DNA from: Dama dama
Taxonomy: Eukaryota > Chordata > Mammalia > Artiodactyla > Cervidae
Direction: 5' to 3'
Assembly: GCF_033118175.1 (NCBI RefSeq)
Contig: NC_083696.1
Coordinates: 37,929,001-37,993,000 of the forward strand
DNA: 64,000 bases
How positions within the stretch are numbered: the first letter of the stretch is position 1; each line of letters opens with the position of its first letter. The position numbers and the translations under genes were made by a program. Positions 39,690-50,006 of this stretch are shown piece by piece. A model generated the notes under the pieces. The model saw nothing but the letters and a program-made list of their open reading frames with translations. It was not told the origin of the DNA and searched no databases.

Positions 39690-40420
39690 AACCACTGGAC
39701 CAACCTTAGGAGGGCAGAAACCAAAAAGAAGAAAGAATTCAACCTTGAAGCCTGGGAAAAGGAAACTTCAAAAACAATAAGTTAAAGAAAATAATGAAAA
39801 GGCAGAAAAATACTACACAAACAAAGGAACAAATTAGAAACAGTGAAGTCCAAATGAATGAACAGGAAATAGGCAAACCACCTGAAAAATAATTCAGAAT
39901 AATGATAGTAAAGATGATCAAAAACCTTGAAAACAGAATGGAGAAAATGCAAGAATCAATTAATGAAGACCTAGAAGAATTAAAGAATAAATACACAGAG
40001 ACAACACATTACTGAAATTAAAAATACTCTAGAAGGAATCAATAGCAGAATATCTGAAACAGAGGAACAAATCAGTGAGCTGGAAGATAAAATGGTAGAA
40101 ATAACTTCTGAAGAGCAGAATACAGTAAAAAGAATGAAAAGAACTGAGAATAGTCTCAGAGACCTCTGGGACAATATCAAACTCACCAACATTCAAATTA
40201 TAGGGGTCCCAGAAGAAGAAGAGAAAAAGAAAAAGTATGAGAAAATTTTTGAAGAGATTATAGTTGAAAATTACCCCAACATGGAAAAGGAAATAGTCAG
40301 TCAAGTCCAAAAGGCACAGAGTCACAACCAAGATTACTATACCTGGCAAAGACCTCATTCAAAATTGATGGAGAAATAAAAAGCTTTTCAAACAAAAGTT
40401 AACAGAATTCAGTACTACCA
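39690..40420 (+). pseudogene. L1 ORF1 pseudogene with internal deletion
   Basis: A coiled-coil-like, lysine/glutamate-rich part contains many stops. An open stretch at 40092-40379 then encodes 'RTENSLRDLWDNIKLTNIQI' and 'IGVPEEEE', the start of the RNA-recognition domain, followed by 'NYPNMEKEIVSQVQKAQS'. Directly after this the sequence jumps to the ORF1 end ('tttgatggagaaat'-like, 'ttcagtactaccaaaccagc'). Most of the RNA-recognition and C-terminal domains are missing. ORF1 protein is the L1 RNA chaperone. This copy is inactive. Confidence 0.8.
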
Positions 40421-40516
40421 AACCAGCTTTACAACAAATGTTAAACAGACTTAAACAGTCAAGAAATACAAAAGAAGAAAAAATATCTACAAAATCAACA
40501 CAAATAATTAAGAAAT

Positions 40517-43500
40517 GGCAATGGGAAGATATATATCAATAATTACTTTAAATGTAAATGGATTGAATGTGCCAACCAAAAGACACAGACTGACTGAATG
40601 GATATAAAAACAAGACCCATATATATGCTGTCTACAAGAAACCCACTTCAGACCTCGAGACACATATAGACTGAAAGTGAGAGGATGGAAAAATATAGTC
40701 CATGCAAATAGGAAGCAAAAGGAAGCTGGAGTAGCAATCCTCACAGCAGACAAAATAGACCTTAACATAAAGAAGATTACAAGAGATAAGGAACGAGACT
40801 ACATAATGATCAAGGGATCAATCCAACAGGAAGACATAACAATTGTAAATATCTATGCACCCAACATATGAGCACCTCGATACATAAGACAAACACTAAC
40901 AGACATAAAAGGAAAAATTGACAGTGAGGCAATAATAGTAGGAGACTTTAACACCCCACTCACACCAATGGACAGATCATCAAAACAGAAAATTAACAAG
41001 GAAACACAAGTCTTAAATGATACATTAGATGAGATGGATCTCATTGATATCTTCAGGACATTCCATCCAAATGCTGAAGAATACACCTTCTTCTCAAGTG
41101 CACAAAGAACATTCTCCAGGTCACAAATCTTGGGTCACAAATCAAATGTCAGTAAATTTAAGAAAATTGAAATCATATCAAGCATCTTCTCCAACCACAA
41201 CACTATGAGACTAGATATCAATTACAAGAAAAGAAACTAAAAAACACAAACACATGGAGATTAAACAATACATTTCTAAATAACCAACAAGTTACTGAAG
41301 AAATAAAAAGGGAAATCAAAAATTTTCTAGAAACAAATGACAATGAAAACATGACAACTCAAAACCAATGGGGTGCAGCAAAAGCAGTTCTAGGAGGGAA
41401 GTTTATAGCAGTACAATCCTACCTCAAGAAACAAGAAAAACATAGAATAGACAACCTAACTCTACACCTAAAACAACTGGAAAAAGAAGAAGAAGAACAA
41501 CAACAAAAACCAAAATTAGTAGAAGGAAAGAAATCATAAAGATCTGAGCAGAAATAAATGAAAAAGAAATGAAAGAACCAATAGCAAAGATTAATAAAAC
41601 TAAAAGCTTGTTCTTTGAAAGATAAACAAAATTCACAAACCTTTAGCCAGACTCATCAAGAAAAAAAGAGAGAAGAATCAGATCAACAAAATTAGAAATG
41701 AAAAAGGAGAGGTCACTACTGACAATGCAGAAATACAAAGGGTTATAAGAGACTATTATGAACAACTATATGGCACTAATGGAGAAGGAAATGGCAACTC
41801 ACTCCAGTCTTCTTGCCTGGAGAATCCCATGGACAGAGGAGCCTGGCGGGCTACAGGCCACGGGGTCACAAACAGTCAGACACGACTGAGTGACTTCACT
41901 TCATACTTCACTTATATGGCAATAAAATGGATAACCTGGAAGAAATGGACAGATTCTTAGAAAAGTTCAATCTTCCAAGACTGAACCAGGAAGAAATAGA
42001 AATTATGAACAACCCAATTACAAGCACTGAAATAGAAGCTGTGATCAAATATCTCCCAAAAAACAAAAGCCCAAGACCAGATGGCTTCACAGGAGAATGC
42101 TATCAAACATTTAGAGAGGAGCCTATCCTTCTAAAACTCTTTGAAAAAATTGCAGAGGAAGGAACACCCAAACTCATTCTATGAGGCCACCATCACCCTG
42201 ATACCAAAACCAGACAAAGACAACACAAAAAAGAAAACTATGGGCCAATATCACTGATGAACGTAGATGCAAAGATTCTGAACAAAATTTTAACAGAATT
42301 CAGCAGCACATCAAAAAGCTCACACACCATGATTAAGTTGGGTTTATTCCAAGGATGAAATGATTCTTCAATATACACAAATGAATCAATGTGACACACC
42401 ATATTAACAAATTGAAAGATAAAAACCATATGATAATCTTAAGAGATGCAGAAAAAGCCTTTGACAAAATTCAATACCCATTTATGATTAAAACTCTTCA
42501 AAAAATGGGCATAGAAGGAACCCTACCTCAACACAGTAAAGGCCATATATGATAAGCCTACAGCAAACATTATTCTCAATGGCGAAAAACTGAAAGCATT
42601 CCCCCTAAGATCAGGAACAAGACAAGGGTGTCCACTTTCATCACTATTATTCAACATAGTTCTGGAAGTCCTAGCCACAGCAATCAGAGAAGAAAAAGAA
42701 ATAAAAGGAATCCAGATTGGAAAAGAAGTAAAGCTCTCGTTGTTTGCAGATGACATGATACTGTACATAGAAAACCCTAAAGATAGCATCAGAAAATTAC
42801 TAGAGCTAGTCAGTGAATTTAGCAAAGTTGTAGGATATAAAATCAATTCACAGAAATCACTTACATTTCTATATACTAACAATGAAAAATCAGAAAGAGA
42901 AATTAAAGAATCAATCCCATTCACCATTGCAACAAAAAGAATTAAATATCCAGGAATAAACTTACCTAAGGAGACAAAAGAACTGTACACAGAAAATTAT
43001 AAGACACTGATGAAAGAAATCAAAGACAACATAAACTGATGGAGAGATATATACCAAGTTCCTGGGTAGGAAGAATCAATATTGTGAAAATGACTACTAG
43101 CAAACCCAATTTACAGATTCAGTGCAATCCCTATCAAATTACCAAAGGCATTTTTCACAGAACTAGACCAAAAAATTTCACAATTCATATGGAAACATGA
43201 AAGATCCCAAATAGCCAAAGCAGTCTTGAGAAAGAAGAATGGAGCTGGAGGAATCAACCTTCCTGACTTCAGATTATACTACAAAGCTACAGTCATCAAG
43301 ACAGTATGGCACTGGCACAAAAACAGAAATATAGATCAATGGAACAAGATAGAACACCCAGAAATAAACCCATGCACCTATTGGTGCCTTATTTTTGACA
43401 AAGGAGGCAAGAATATACAATGGGACAAAGACAACCTCCTAGAGTAATGGAAATAAAATCAAAAGTAAACAAGTGAGACCTGATTAAACTTAAATGCTTT

Positions 43501-44260
43501 TGCATAGCAAAGGAAACTAAGCAAAGTGAAAAGACAGCCCTCAGAATGGGAGAAAATAATGGCAAATGAAACAACTGACAAAGGATTAATTTCCAAAATA
43601 TACAAGCAGCTCATACAACTCAATACCAGAAAAACAAACAACCCAAAGAAAAATGGGTAAAAGACCTAAACAGACATTTTTCCAAAGACATACAGATGGC
43701 TAAACAAACACATGAAAAGATGCTCAACATCACTCATTATTAGAGAAAGGCCAATCAAAACTACAATGAGATATCACCTCTCACTGGTCAAAATGGCCAT
43801 CATCAAAAAGTCTACAAACAATAAACGCTGGAGAGGGTGTGGAGAAAACGGAACCCTCTTGTACTGTTGGTGGGGATGTAAATTGATACAGCCACTACGG
43901 AAGACGATATAGAGATTACTTAAAAAACTAGGAATAAAACCACCATGTGACCCAGCAATTCCACTCCTAGGCATATACCCCAAGAAAACCAAACTTGAAA
44001 AAACACTTGTATCCCAGTGTTCATTGCAGCACTATTTACAATAGCTAGAACATGGAAGCAACCTAGATGTCCATCAACAATTGAATGGATAAAGAAGTTG
44101 TGGTACATATACACAATGGAATATTACTCAGCCATAAAAAGGGCTGTCTTTGAGTCAGTTCTAATGAGGTGGATGAACCTAGAGCCAATTATACAGAGTG
44201 AAGTAAATCAGGAAGAGAAAGATAAATATCGTATTCTAACACATATATGCAGAATCTAGA
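40517..44260 (+). pseudogene. L1 ORF2 pseudogene (endonuclease and reverse transcriptase relics)
   Basis: The start 'MAMGRYISIITLNVNGLN' is the endonuclease N-terminus. 'CCLQETHFRP' (catalytic Glu region), 'VNIYAPNI' and 'AIIVGDFNTPL' (Asp/Asn motif) follow. A stop replaces a Gln codon near 40604 and another a Gly codon near 40869. The reverse transcriptase part includes 'FADDMILYIENPKDS' at about 42745, so the catalytic FADD box is intact. A Bov-A SINE (41776-41912) splits the gene. 'NLPDFRLYYKATVIKTVWHW' at 43253 and a Cys-motif remnant 'RWRGCGENGTLLYCWWGC' at about 43830 (first Cys now Arg, His now Tyr, last residues changed) lead to 'ILTHICRI' at 44259. Multiple frameshifts make it inactive. 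Confidence 0.88.
41776..41912 (+). mobile_element. Bov-A SINE monomer with 9-bp target duplication
   Basis: 'ggagaaggaaatggcaactc', 'cagaggagcctggcgggcta' and 'cagtcagacacgactgagtg' form one Bov-A unit without tRNA head. 'tatatggca' at 41767-41775 and 41913-41921 is exact. This shows that a headless Bov-A unit can insert by itself. Confidence 0.93.
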
Positions 44261-44648
44261 AAAGTGGTACTGAAGAATTTATTTACAGGGCAGCAATGGA
44301 GAAACAGACATAGAGAATAGACTTATGGACATGGGGAGAGGGGAGGAGAGGGTGAGACGTATGAAAGAGTAACATGGAAACCTACATTACCATGTGTAAA
44401 ACAGATAGACAACGGGAATTTGCTGTGTGACTCAGGAAACTCAAACAGGGGCTCTGTATCAATCTAGAGGGTGGGATGGGGAGGGAGATGGGAGGGAGGT
44501 TCAGAAGGGAGGGGATAGATGTACACCTATGGCTGATTCATGTTGATGTTTGGCAGAAAGCAACAAAACTCTGTAAAGCAATTATCCTTCAATTAAAAAA
44601 TAAATTAATTTTAAAAAATAAAAGTAATGATCCAAAAAAAAAAAAAAT

Positions 44649-45168
44649 AGAAATACAGTCAAATTAGCAGCCAGCTGCTGGTTTTCATTCCCAAGGACAA
44701 GCGCTCCAATCTTTTCTGAAGTTATTTCCCTCCCTTTCCCTTCCTGTTATTCTGTATTTCCATCAAGCAGAGCCCGTGAATGTGTTTCCCTGCCAGCTAT
44801 TCAAGAGCCGGTTCCCCCTGGAGCTGGCGACACAGAACCTATTAATAAGCAAACACAACAAACTGGCTCATTCTCCTCATAGTTGAATTCCTCTGCCACC
44901 TATTTCTCAAACACTTCCCTTTAGGGTTTTCCTGCGGAGTCCCATTCATTTAGAGGAAATGTGGGAAATTGTTTAATGTTTCTTACTGTAAGTGAGTGGT
45001 GGTAAATGTTGATTACATGTGCAGAGTAAAATGTGTCTCTTCTCCTTGACCTCCAAACCTATCTGGTGACCCTAGCAAAATCTGAGCCTCACACCCCACA
45101 TGGGGCTCTCATCATCATCACGTGGTCAGTAGAGTGGCTGTGAGGTGAAAGGCTTTCATTCCTAGCAT
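44649..45168. other. Single-copy interval
   Basis: There is no repeat and no gene signal. Sequence complexity is high, and the interval could contain regulatory DNA, but no motif stands out. Confidence 0.45.
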
Positions 45169-45375
45169 GGTGGTGATGGTGGTTTAGTCCCTAAGTCATG
45201 TCCAACTCTTTGCATCCCCATGGACTGTAGCCCGCGAGGCTCCTCTGTCCATAGAATTCTCCAGACAAGAATACTGGAGTGGGTTGCCATTTCATTCTCC
45301 AGGGGATCTTACCTACCCAGGGACTGAACCTGCACCTCCTGCATTGGCAGGTAGATTCTTTACCACTGAGTCACC
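45169..45375 (-). mobile_element. Bov-tA SINE, antisense, 13-bp target duplication
   Basis: The reversed body and head lie between exact copies of 'tcattcctagcat' (45156-45168 and 45376-45388). Confidence 0.95.
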
Positions 45376-45494
45376 TCATTCCTAGCATACCTAGCCTTTA
45401 GCCTGCACTTGAGCTAAATCACTCTCTCATTCTTTGCCTTGGTTCCTCCAACTGTAAAACGATGAAAAGTATCTTGGCTCTGTACATATTTTTT

Positions 45495-45683
45495 TAAGAA
45501 TTTTTTTTTTTTTTTTTGATGTGGAACATTTTTAGAGTCTTTACTGAAGCTGTTACAATAGCGCTTCTGTTTTATGTTTTGTTTTTTGGCCACGAGGTAT
45601 GTGCCACCTTAGCTCCCTGACCAGGGATCCAATCCTCAGCCTCCTGTGTTGGAAGGCAACGTCTCAGCTTCCGGGAAAGCCCC
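45495..45683 (-). mobile_element. CHR-1 type SINE, antisense
   Basis: A T-run on the left is the reversed A-tail. 'ttttttggccacgaggtatg', 'tccctgaccagggatccaat' and 'tctcagcttccgggaaagcc' complete the SINE. Confidence 0.85.
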
Positions 45684-46090
45684 AGCTCTTTACATATTTG
45701 ATTGAAAGCAATTCAGTGGTACACTGTATCACACCTACTCTGGGCTATTAAATGGTTGAGGCTGCACAATAAGCACGGAAGAGCTCCTATCATTTCAGAT
45801 TGATTCCAAAGAGAGGCTGGGAAACAATGTCAGTAAAAAACTTAGTTCTGAAGGAAATGATGGGAGCAGAGAAATATTAAGTATTTGGTTCTGCTGTCCC
45901 CATACAAGTGAAGAGAAAGGAGAGAGTCTGATCACCCAGAGAAGAAAAGCATAAGCCTATCTCATCCTGCTTTCTATTAATAAAAAAAGAGAATTTTTAT
46001 TATTCTGTTAGCTAGCTCCTCTAAAACATCTCAGAGAACAGAGCTTTGGAGAGCTTCCCCCTATAATTGAGTGGTAGTATTTCGAGTAAA
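45684..46090. other. Single-copy interval
   Basis: I see no gene and no recognised repeat. Confidence 0.4.
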
Positions 46091-46114
46091 GGGCTTCCCA
46101 GGTGGCGCTAGTGA
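46091..46114 (+). mobile_element. Bov-tA head fragment
   Basis: Only the first bases of the tRNA-like head remain ('gggcttcccaggtggcgcta'). Confidence 0.7.
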
Positions 46115-46172
46115 AGGAAAGGAAACACAGGAAAGGAAGCAACTCACGTAGGAGTCAAAAAGCTAGTCTGTG

Positions 46173-46574
46173 GGGGTCTTTCCTAGTGGCTTCGTGGTTA
46201 AGAATCTGCCTGCCAAGAAGGAGATGCTGGTTTGATCCCTCAACCTGGGAAGATCCCACATGCATTGGAGCAACCAAGCCAGTGTACCATTTCTGAGCCT
46301 GTGCTGTAGAGCCTGCAAGCCACAGCTACCAAGCCCACAAGCTGCAACGACTGAGGCCTGCCTGCCCTGGAGCCTGTGGGCCAGGCAAGAACACAAGAGA
46401 AGCCACCACAATGAGAAGCCCATGCACCCCAACTAGAGAGGAGCCCCTGCGCAGGGCAACTAGAGAAAAGCCCACAACAAAGACCCAGCACAGCCCAAAA
46501 CACACAAATATATAAAAACATAACATTATCTATATATAATGTTATGTGTTTATATAAAATGTATATATACATAT
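46173..46574 (+). mobile_element. CHR-2 SINE with AT-rich tail and 13-bp target duplication
   Basis: 'gtctttcctagtggcttcgt', 'ctggtttgatccctcaacct' and 'gcctgtgctgtagagcctgc' show a full CHR-2. 'aagctagtctgtg' flanks it exactly (46160-46172 and 46575-46587). The tail (46505-46574) is not poly-A but a TATATA-rich stretch holding a perfect hairpin. Confidence 0.95.
46518..46547. repeat. Perfect 12-bp inverted repeat in SINE tail
   Basis: ACATAACATTAT (46518-46529), the loop CTATAT, and ATAATGTTATGT (46536-46547). Confidence 0.85.
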
Positions 46575-46587
46575 AAGCTAGTCTGTG

Positions 46588-46889
46588 ATGGATTAAGGAT
46601 TTGACCTTGGACAAGCGGCTGCACAGGGTGCCTGCCTACCCTCTATGTCATCCACCTGCTCTGGTATATACGCAGCAGGCCCACAGTAGGCGCTCAGCAC
46701 ACAAGAGATCCTCGTTTCATCTTCCGGGTAACCTTCTCTAGACAGTGCTAGAAAGAGAAAATCCAGTGCATGTCTTTGCCACACGGTGAAATGACATGAC
46801 ATTCGGCCCTGGCTAGCTCTCCATTCTACTGCACACTCCCATACCTCCAATTACTGGAGCCTCAGCTGGTTTGTGATGAAGAAAGACAT
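46588..46889. other. Interval with a weak MIR/L2-like trace
   Basis: 'ggatttgaccttggacaagc' and 'ggcccacagtaggcgctcag' hint at an old MIR. The rest is unassigned. Confidence 0.4.
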
Positions 46890-47505
46890 TTTTTTTTCAT
46901 TGTGGTGAAATATTCACTTTAAAAATTTACCATTTTATCCATTTTCTTAAAAATTTTATTTCTTTAGGCCATGCCTTGCAGCTTGCAGGATCTTAGTTCC
47001 CCTACCAGGGACTGAATCCATGCCCCTCTGCGTTGGGAGTGCAGATCTTAACCACTGAATTGCCACAGAAGTCCCTAGCCATTTTTAAGTGTCTATTCCA
47101 GAGGCACTGACAACAATCACAATATTGTGTGACCATCACCATCATCTATCTCTGAACTTTTTCACAACCCCCAAACAGATCTCTATACTTATTCAACAGT
47201 AACTCCCCTCTCCCTTCTCCCTCTGGCCCATGGAAACCTCTATTCTACTTTTTGCTTCTATAAGTCTACCTATCCTAGTTACCTCATAAAGCAGAATCAC
47301 AATATTTGTCCATTTACAACTAATTTCACATGGCATGATGATTTCAAGTTTCATCCATGTTGTAGCATGTATCAGGATCTCTGAGTAATATCACATTATA
47401 TGTATAATCTACATTTTGTTGATCTATTTCTCCGTTGATGGCCATCTGGATTATTTCTGCCTTTTGACCATTGCGAATAATGCTGCTGTGAATGCTGGTG
47501 TACAG
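46890..47505 (-). mobile_element. Old L1M 3' end, antisense, split by a SINE
   Basis: 'aatttaccattttatccatt' precedes and 'ccatttttaagtgtctattc', 'gaccatcaccatcatctatc', 'gtttcatccatgttgtagca' and 'gcgaataatgctgctgtgaa' follow the CHR copy. It is the reversed counterpart of the L1M at 9.9 kb. Confidence 0.82.
46945..47083 (-). mobile_element. CHR-1 type SINE, antisense, nested in L1M
   Basis: 'tttctttaggccatgccttg', 'gatcttagttcccctaccag' and 'cttaaccactgaattgccac' form the reversed CHR SINE. Confidence 0.82.
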
Positions 47506-48350
47506 AAAGACAAAGAAATTTTAATACCCTTTCTTTTGGTGTTGACCAAATTCCAGTGGGAGTAAGAGTGTCTCCCTGTGACAATTCTTCAGACACCTGA
47601 AGGGTGTCTGAGAATTCAACTCAATTCTGACAGTGTCCACCCAGAGAAAGCATCAGATTCCACAGATTAAGGGCTCAGTCCTACAGGACTGCCTCATACA
47701 CGCCAGAAGCCAGTTGCAAGCCCAAGTCATCCCTGTGCTTCTGACAAGCTGGCTATACACTACACTCTCCTTGAACTTCAGACACCATGGCAAATCCAGG
47801 TAACTACCTGTACCTCTGACTGACTGGCTGTAAATGAGAGGGTCCCATGACCTCCTCCTTGGCTTTGATTCATTTGCTGCTACTGCTGCTAAGTCACTTC
47901 AGTTGTGTCTGACTCTGTGCGACCCCATAGATGGCAGCCCACCAGGCTCCACCATCCCTGGGATTCTACAGGCAAGAATACGGGAGTGGGTTGCCATTTC
48001 CTTCTCCAATGCATGAAAGTGAAAAGTGAAAGTGAAGTCGCTCGGTTGTGTCCAAGTCTTCGCAACCCCATGGACTGTAGCCTACTAGGCTCCTCTGTCC
48101 GTGGAATTTTCCAGGCAAGAGTACTGGAGTGGGTTGCCATTGCCTTCTCTGATTCATTTGCTAGAGCAGCTCAAAGAATTCAGGAAACCTGTTGACTCAC
48201 CAGATCACTGGATTATTACAAAAGGATGTAACTCAGGAGCAGCAGATGGAAGAGATGCCCAGGGCAAGACATGGGAGAAGGGAACAGACCTTCCTGAATG
48301 TGCCCAAATTCCCATGTGCTCACCAAACTGGACATTCTCCAAAACCTGGT
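47506..48350 (-). mobile_element. LTR-like fragment, antisense, split by Bov-A2
   Basis: The phrases 'gactggctgtaaatgagagg', 'gagcagctcaaagaattcag' and 'cagatggaagagatgcccag' resemble a reversed LTR of an old endogenous retrovirus family. There is no viral gene. The family assignment is by appearance only. Confidence 0.4.
47879..48149 (-). mobile_element. Bov-A2 SINE (dimer of Bov-A), antisense
   Basis: Two reversed Bov-A units stand in tandem, the first at 47879-48010 and the second at about 48011-48149, joined by 'catgaaagtgaaaagtgaaa'. 'tgattcatttgct' flanks the dimer exactly (47866-47878 and 48150-48162). No tRNA-like head is present. Confidence 0.95.
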
Positions 48351-48385
48351 TTTTTTTGAGTTTTTATAGAGGCTACATTAGGGCT

Positions 48386-48595
48386 GCGTTGGTGGCTCAA
48401 TGGTAAAGAACTGCCTGCCAATGCAGGAGACACGGATTCAATTCCTGGGTAAGGAAAATGCCCTGGAGAAGGAAATGGCAACCCCATGGACTCCAGTATT
48501 CTTGCCTGGGAAATCCCATGGACAGAGGAGCCTGGTGGGCCATAGTCCGTGGGGTTGTAAACAGTCAGACACAGCTTAGTGACTACACAACAATG
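48386..48595 (+). mobile_element. Bov-tA SINE
   Basis: 'gggctgcgttggtggctcaa', 'gagacacggattcaattcct' and 'gacagaggagcctggtgggc' are present, with the end 'gtgactacacaacaatgac'. The body contains a small duplication of 'ccccatggactcc' type. Confidence 0.92.
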
Positions 48596-48676
48596 ACTTA
48601 TTTGGCAGGACTTACTATTGCCGTTGTCAATTGTTTTCTATGTCTTGTAGTTTTTTGTCCCTCCTTTCCTCTCTTG

Positions 48677-48908
48677 TAGGGCTTCCCTGGTAGCTCAGAT
48701 AGTAAAGAATCCAAGTGCGATACAGGAGACCCGGGTTTGAAGACCTGGGTTTGATCCCTGGGTCAGGAAGATGCCCTGGAGGAGGAAATGGCAACCCACT
48801 TCAGTATTCTTACCTGGAAAATCCCATGGACAGAGGAGCCTGGTGGGCTACAGTCCATGGGGCTGCAAGGAGTTGGACACAACTGAGCGACTAACACTTT
48901 CACCGACA
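48677..48908 (+). mobile_element. Bov-tA SINE with 13-bp target duplication
   Basis: The head 'gggcttccctggtagctcag' is followed by a local duplication around 'gacctgggtttgatccct', and the body ends 'cgactaacactttcaccgac'. 'ctttcctctcttg' flanks it exactly (48664-48676 and 48909-48921). Confidence 0.95.
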
Positions 48909-48921
48909 CTTTCCTCTCTTG

Positions 48922-49550
48922 CTAGTTTCCATTGTTTCATTGATTTTCTTTTGTGTGTGTGTGGTAACATACTTCTCATTTCCTTTTGTGTTTATTTCAT
49001 AGATATTTTCTTTGTAGCTACCATTTCAATTTTATAAAACATCTTAAAGTTACATTCTGTTTTAATCTGATCACAACTTAATTTCAATAGCATACAAAAA
49101 CTCTATTTCCGTAAACTCCTTCCTTTTCTTTATATTGTTGATGTCACAAAGTACATCTTTATATATTATTGGGAAAGGCAGTGTCATGCATGCAATCTTT
49201 CAATTCCTATTGAGATTCATAAGAATGGAGTACTTCTTTACCAAGATATAAAGAGTCAAAGTTGTCTATGCTGTCTTTACCCTTTGGTGTGGGTCTTGGT
49301 GCGGGCCTCCTTGGATCTATTCCTGGTTGGATATGTTGAGCTTCTCCCATAATGTGTTTATCACACCGCTCAGTAGTGTCCCATAAGCTTCTTAGGTACT
49401 CTTCACTTTTCTTCATTCTCTTTTTCTTTTTGCTCCTCTGACTCAACTGACTTGTCTTCAATTTCTTTCTTCTGCCTCATCAAGTCAGTTTTTTAATCCA
49501 TCTAGTGAAATTCTTTCAGTTGCTCATTTATTTTTCAGCTCCAGAATCTG
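48922..49550. other. T-rich old repeat-like interval
   Basis: 'tttatattgttgatgtcaca' and 'ttttcagctccagaatctg' recall phrases of an old mammalian LINE or ERV-related repeat in antisense. I cannot name the family. The same block seems to continue after the L1 insertion at 52282. Confidence 0.35.
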
Positions 49551-49561
49551 TTTGGTTCTTT

Positions 49562-49666
49562 TTTAGATTTGTTTTTGTTTTTAATTTATTTATTTTTAAT
49601 CAGAGGATAATCACTTTATAATATTGTGTTGGTTTCTCCCATACATCAACATGAGTCAGCCATCTT
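49562..49666 (-). mobile_element. Minimal L1 tail insertion
   Basis: The plus strand shows only a reversed A-rich tail and the last 60 bases of an L1 3' UTR ('aatattgtgttggtttctcc', 'catcaacatgagtcagccat'). It is flanked by 'tttggttcttt' at 49551-49561 and 49667-49677. Confidence 0.82.
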
Positions 49667-49677
49667 TTTGGTTCTTT

Positions 49678-49877
49678 CATATATTTTTAAGATTTTTTTA
49701 TGTGGACCATTTTAAAAATCTTTATTGAATTTGCCACAATATTGCTTCTGATTTATGGTTTGGGCAGTTGGCCTCAAAGCATAAGGGATCCTAGCTCCTG
49801 GATCAGGGATTGAACCTGCATCCCTTGCATTGAAAGACGAAGTTTCACCCATTGGACCACCAGGGAGTGAGTCCCTG
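49678..49877 (-). mobile_element. CHR-1 type SINE, antisense, same target motif
   Basis: 'gatttttttatgtggaccat', 'atcagggattgaacctgcat' and 'cccattggaccaccagggag' form the reversed SINE. A third copy of 'tttggttcttt' follows at 49878-49888. Confidence 0.82.
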
Positions 49878-50006
49878 TTTGGTTCTTTTGCAAAGTGTCT
49901 CTATATTTACTGGTATTCTCACTTTGATCATGTATTATTTACTTGACTTTGTTTAATTGTCTGTGTTCTCTTTGGGTTCACTGAGCATCTTCAGCACAGT
50001 TATTTA

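Larger units (their letters stand above)
38880..44648 (+). mobile_element. Degenerate, nearly full-length artiodactyl L1
   Basis: In order: a 5' UTR-like part (from about 38.9 kb, with 'tgactccaagaccctagact' at 39290), ORF1 remnants (39.69-40.42 kb), an inter-ORF stretch, ORF2 (40.52-44.26 kb) and a 3' UTR with a poly-A run at about 44634-44646. Two Bov-A SINEs interrupt it. Both ORFs carry several stops. The length of about 5.5 kb without the SINEs is close to a full L1. The exact 5' end and target duplication were not found. Confidence 0.85.
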
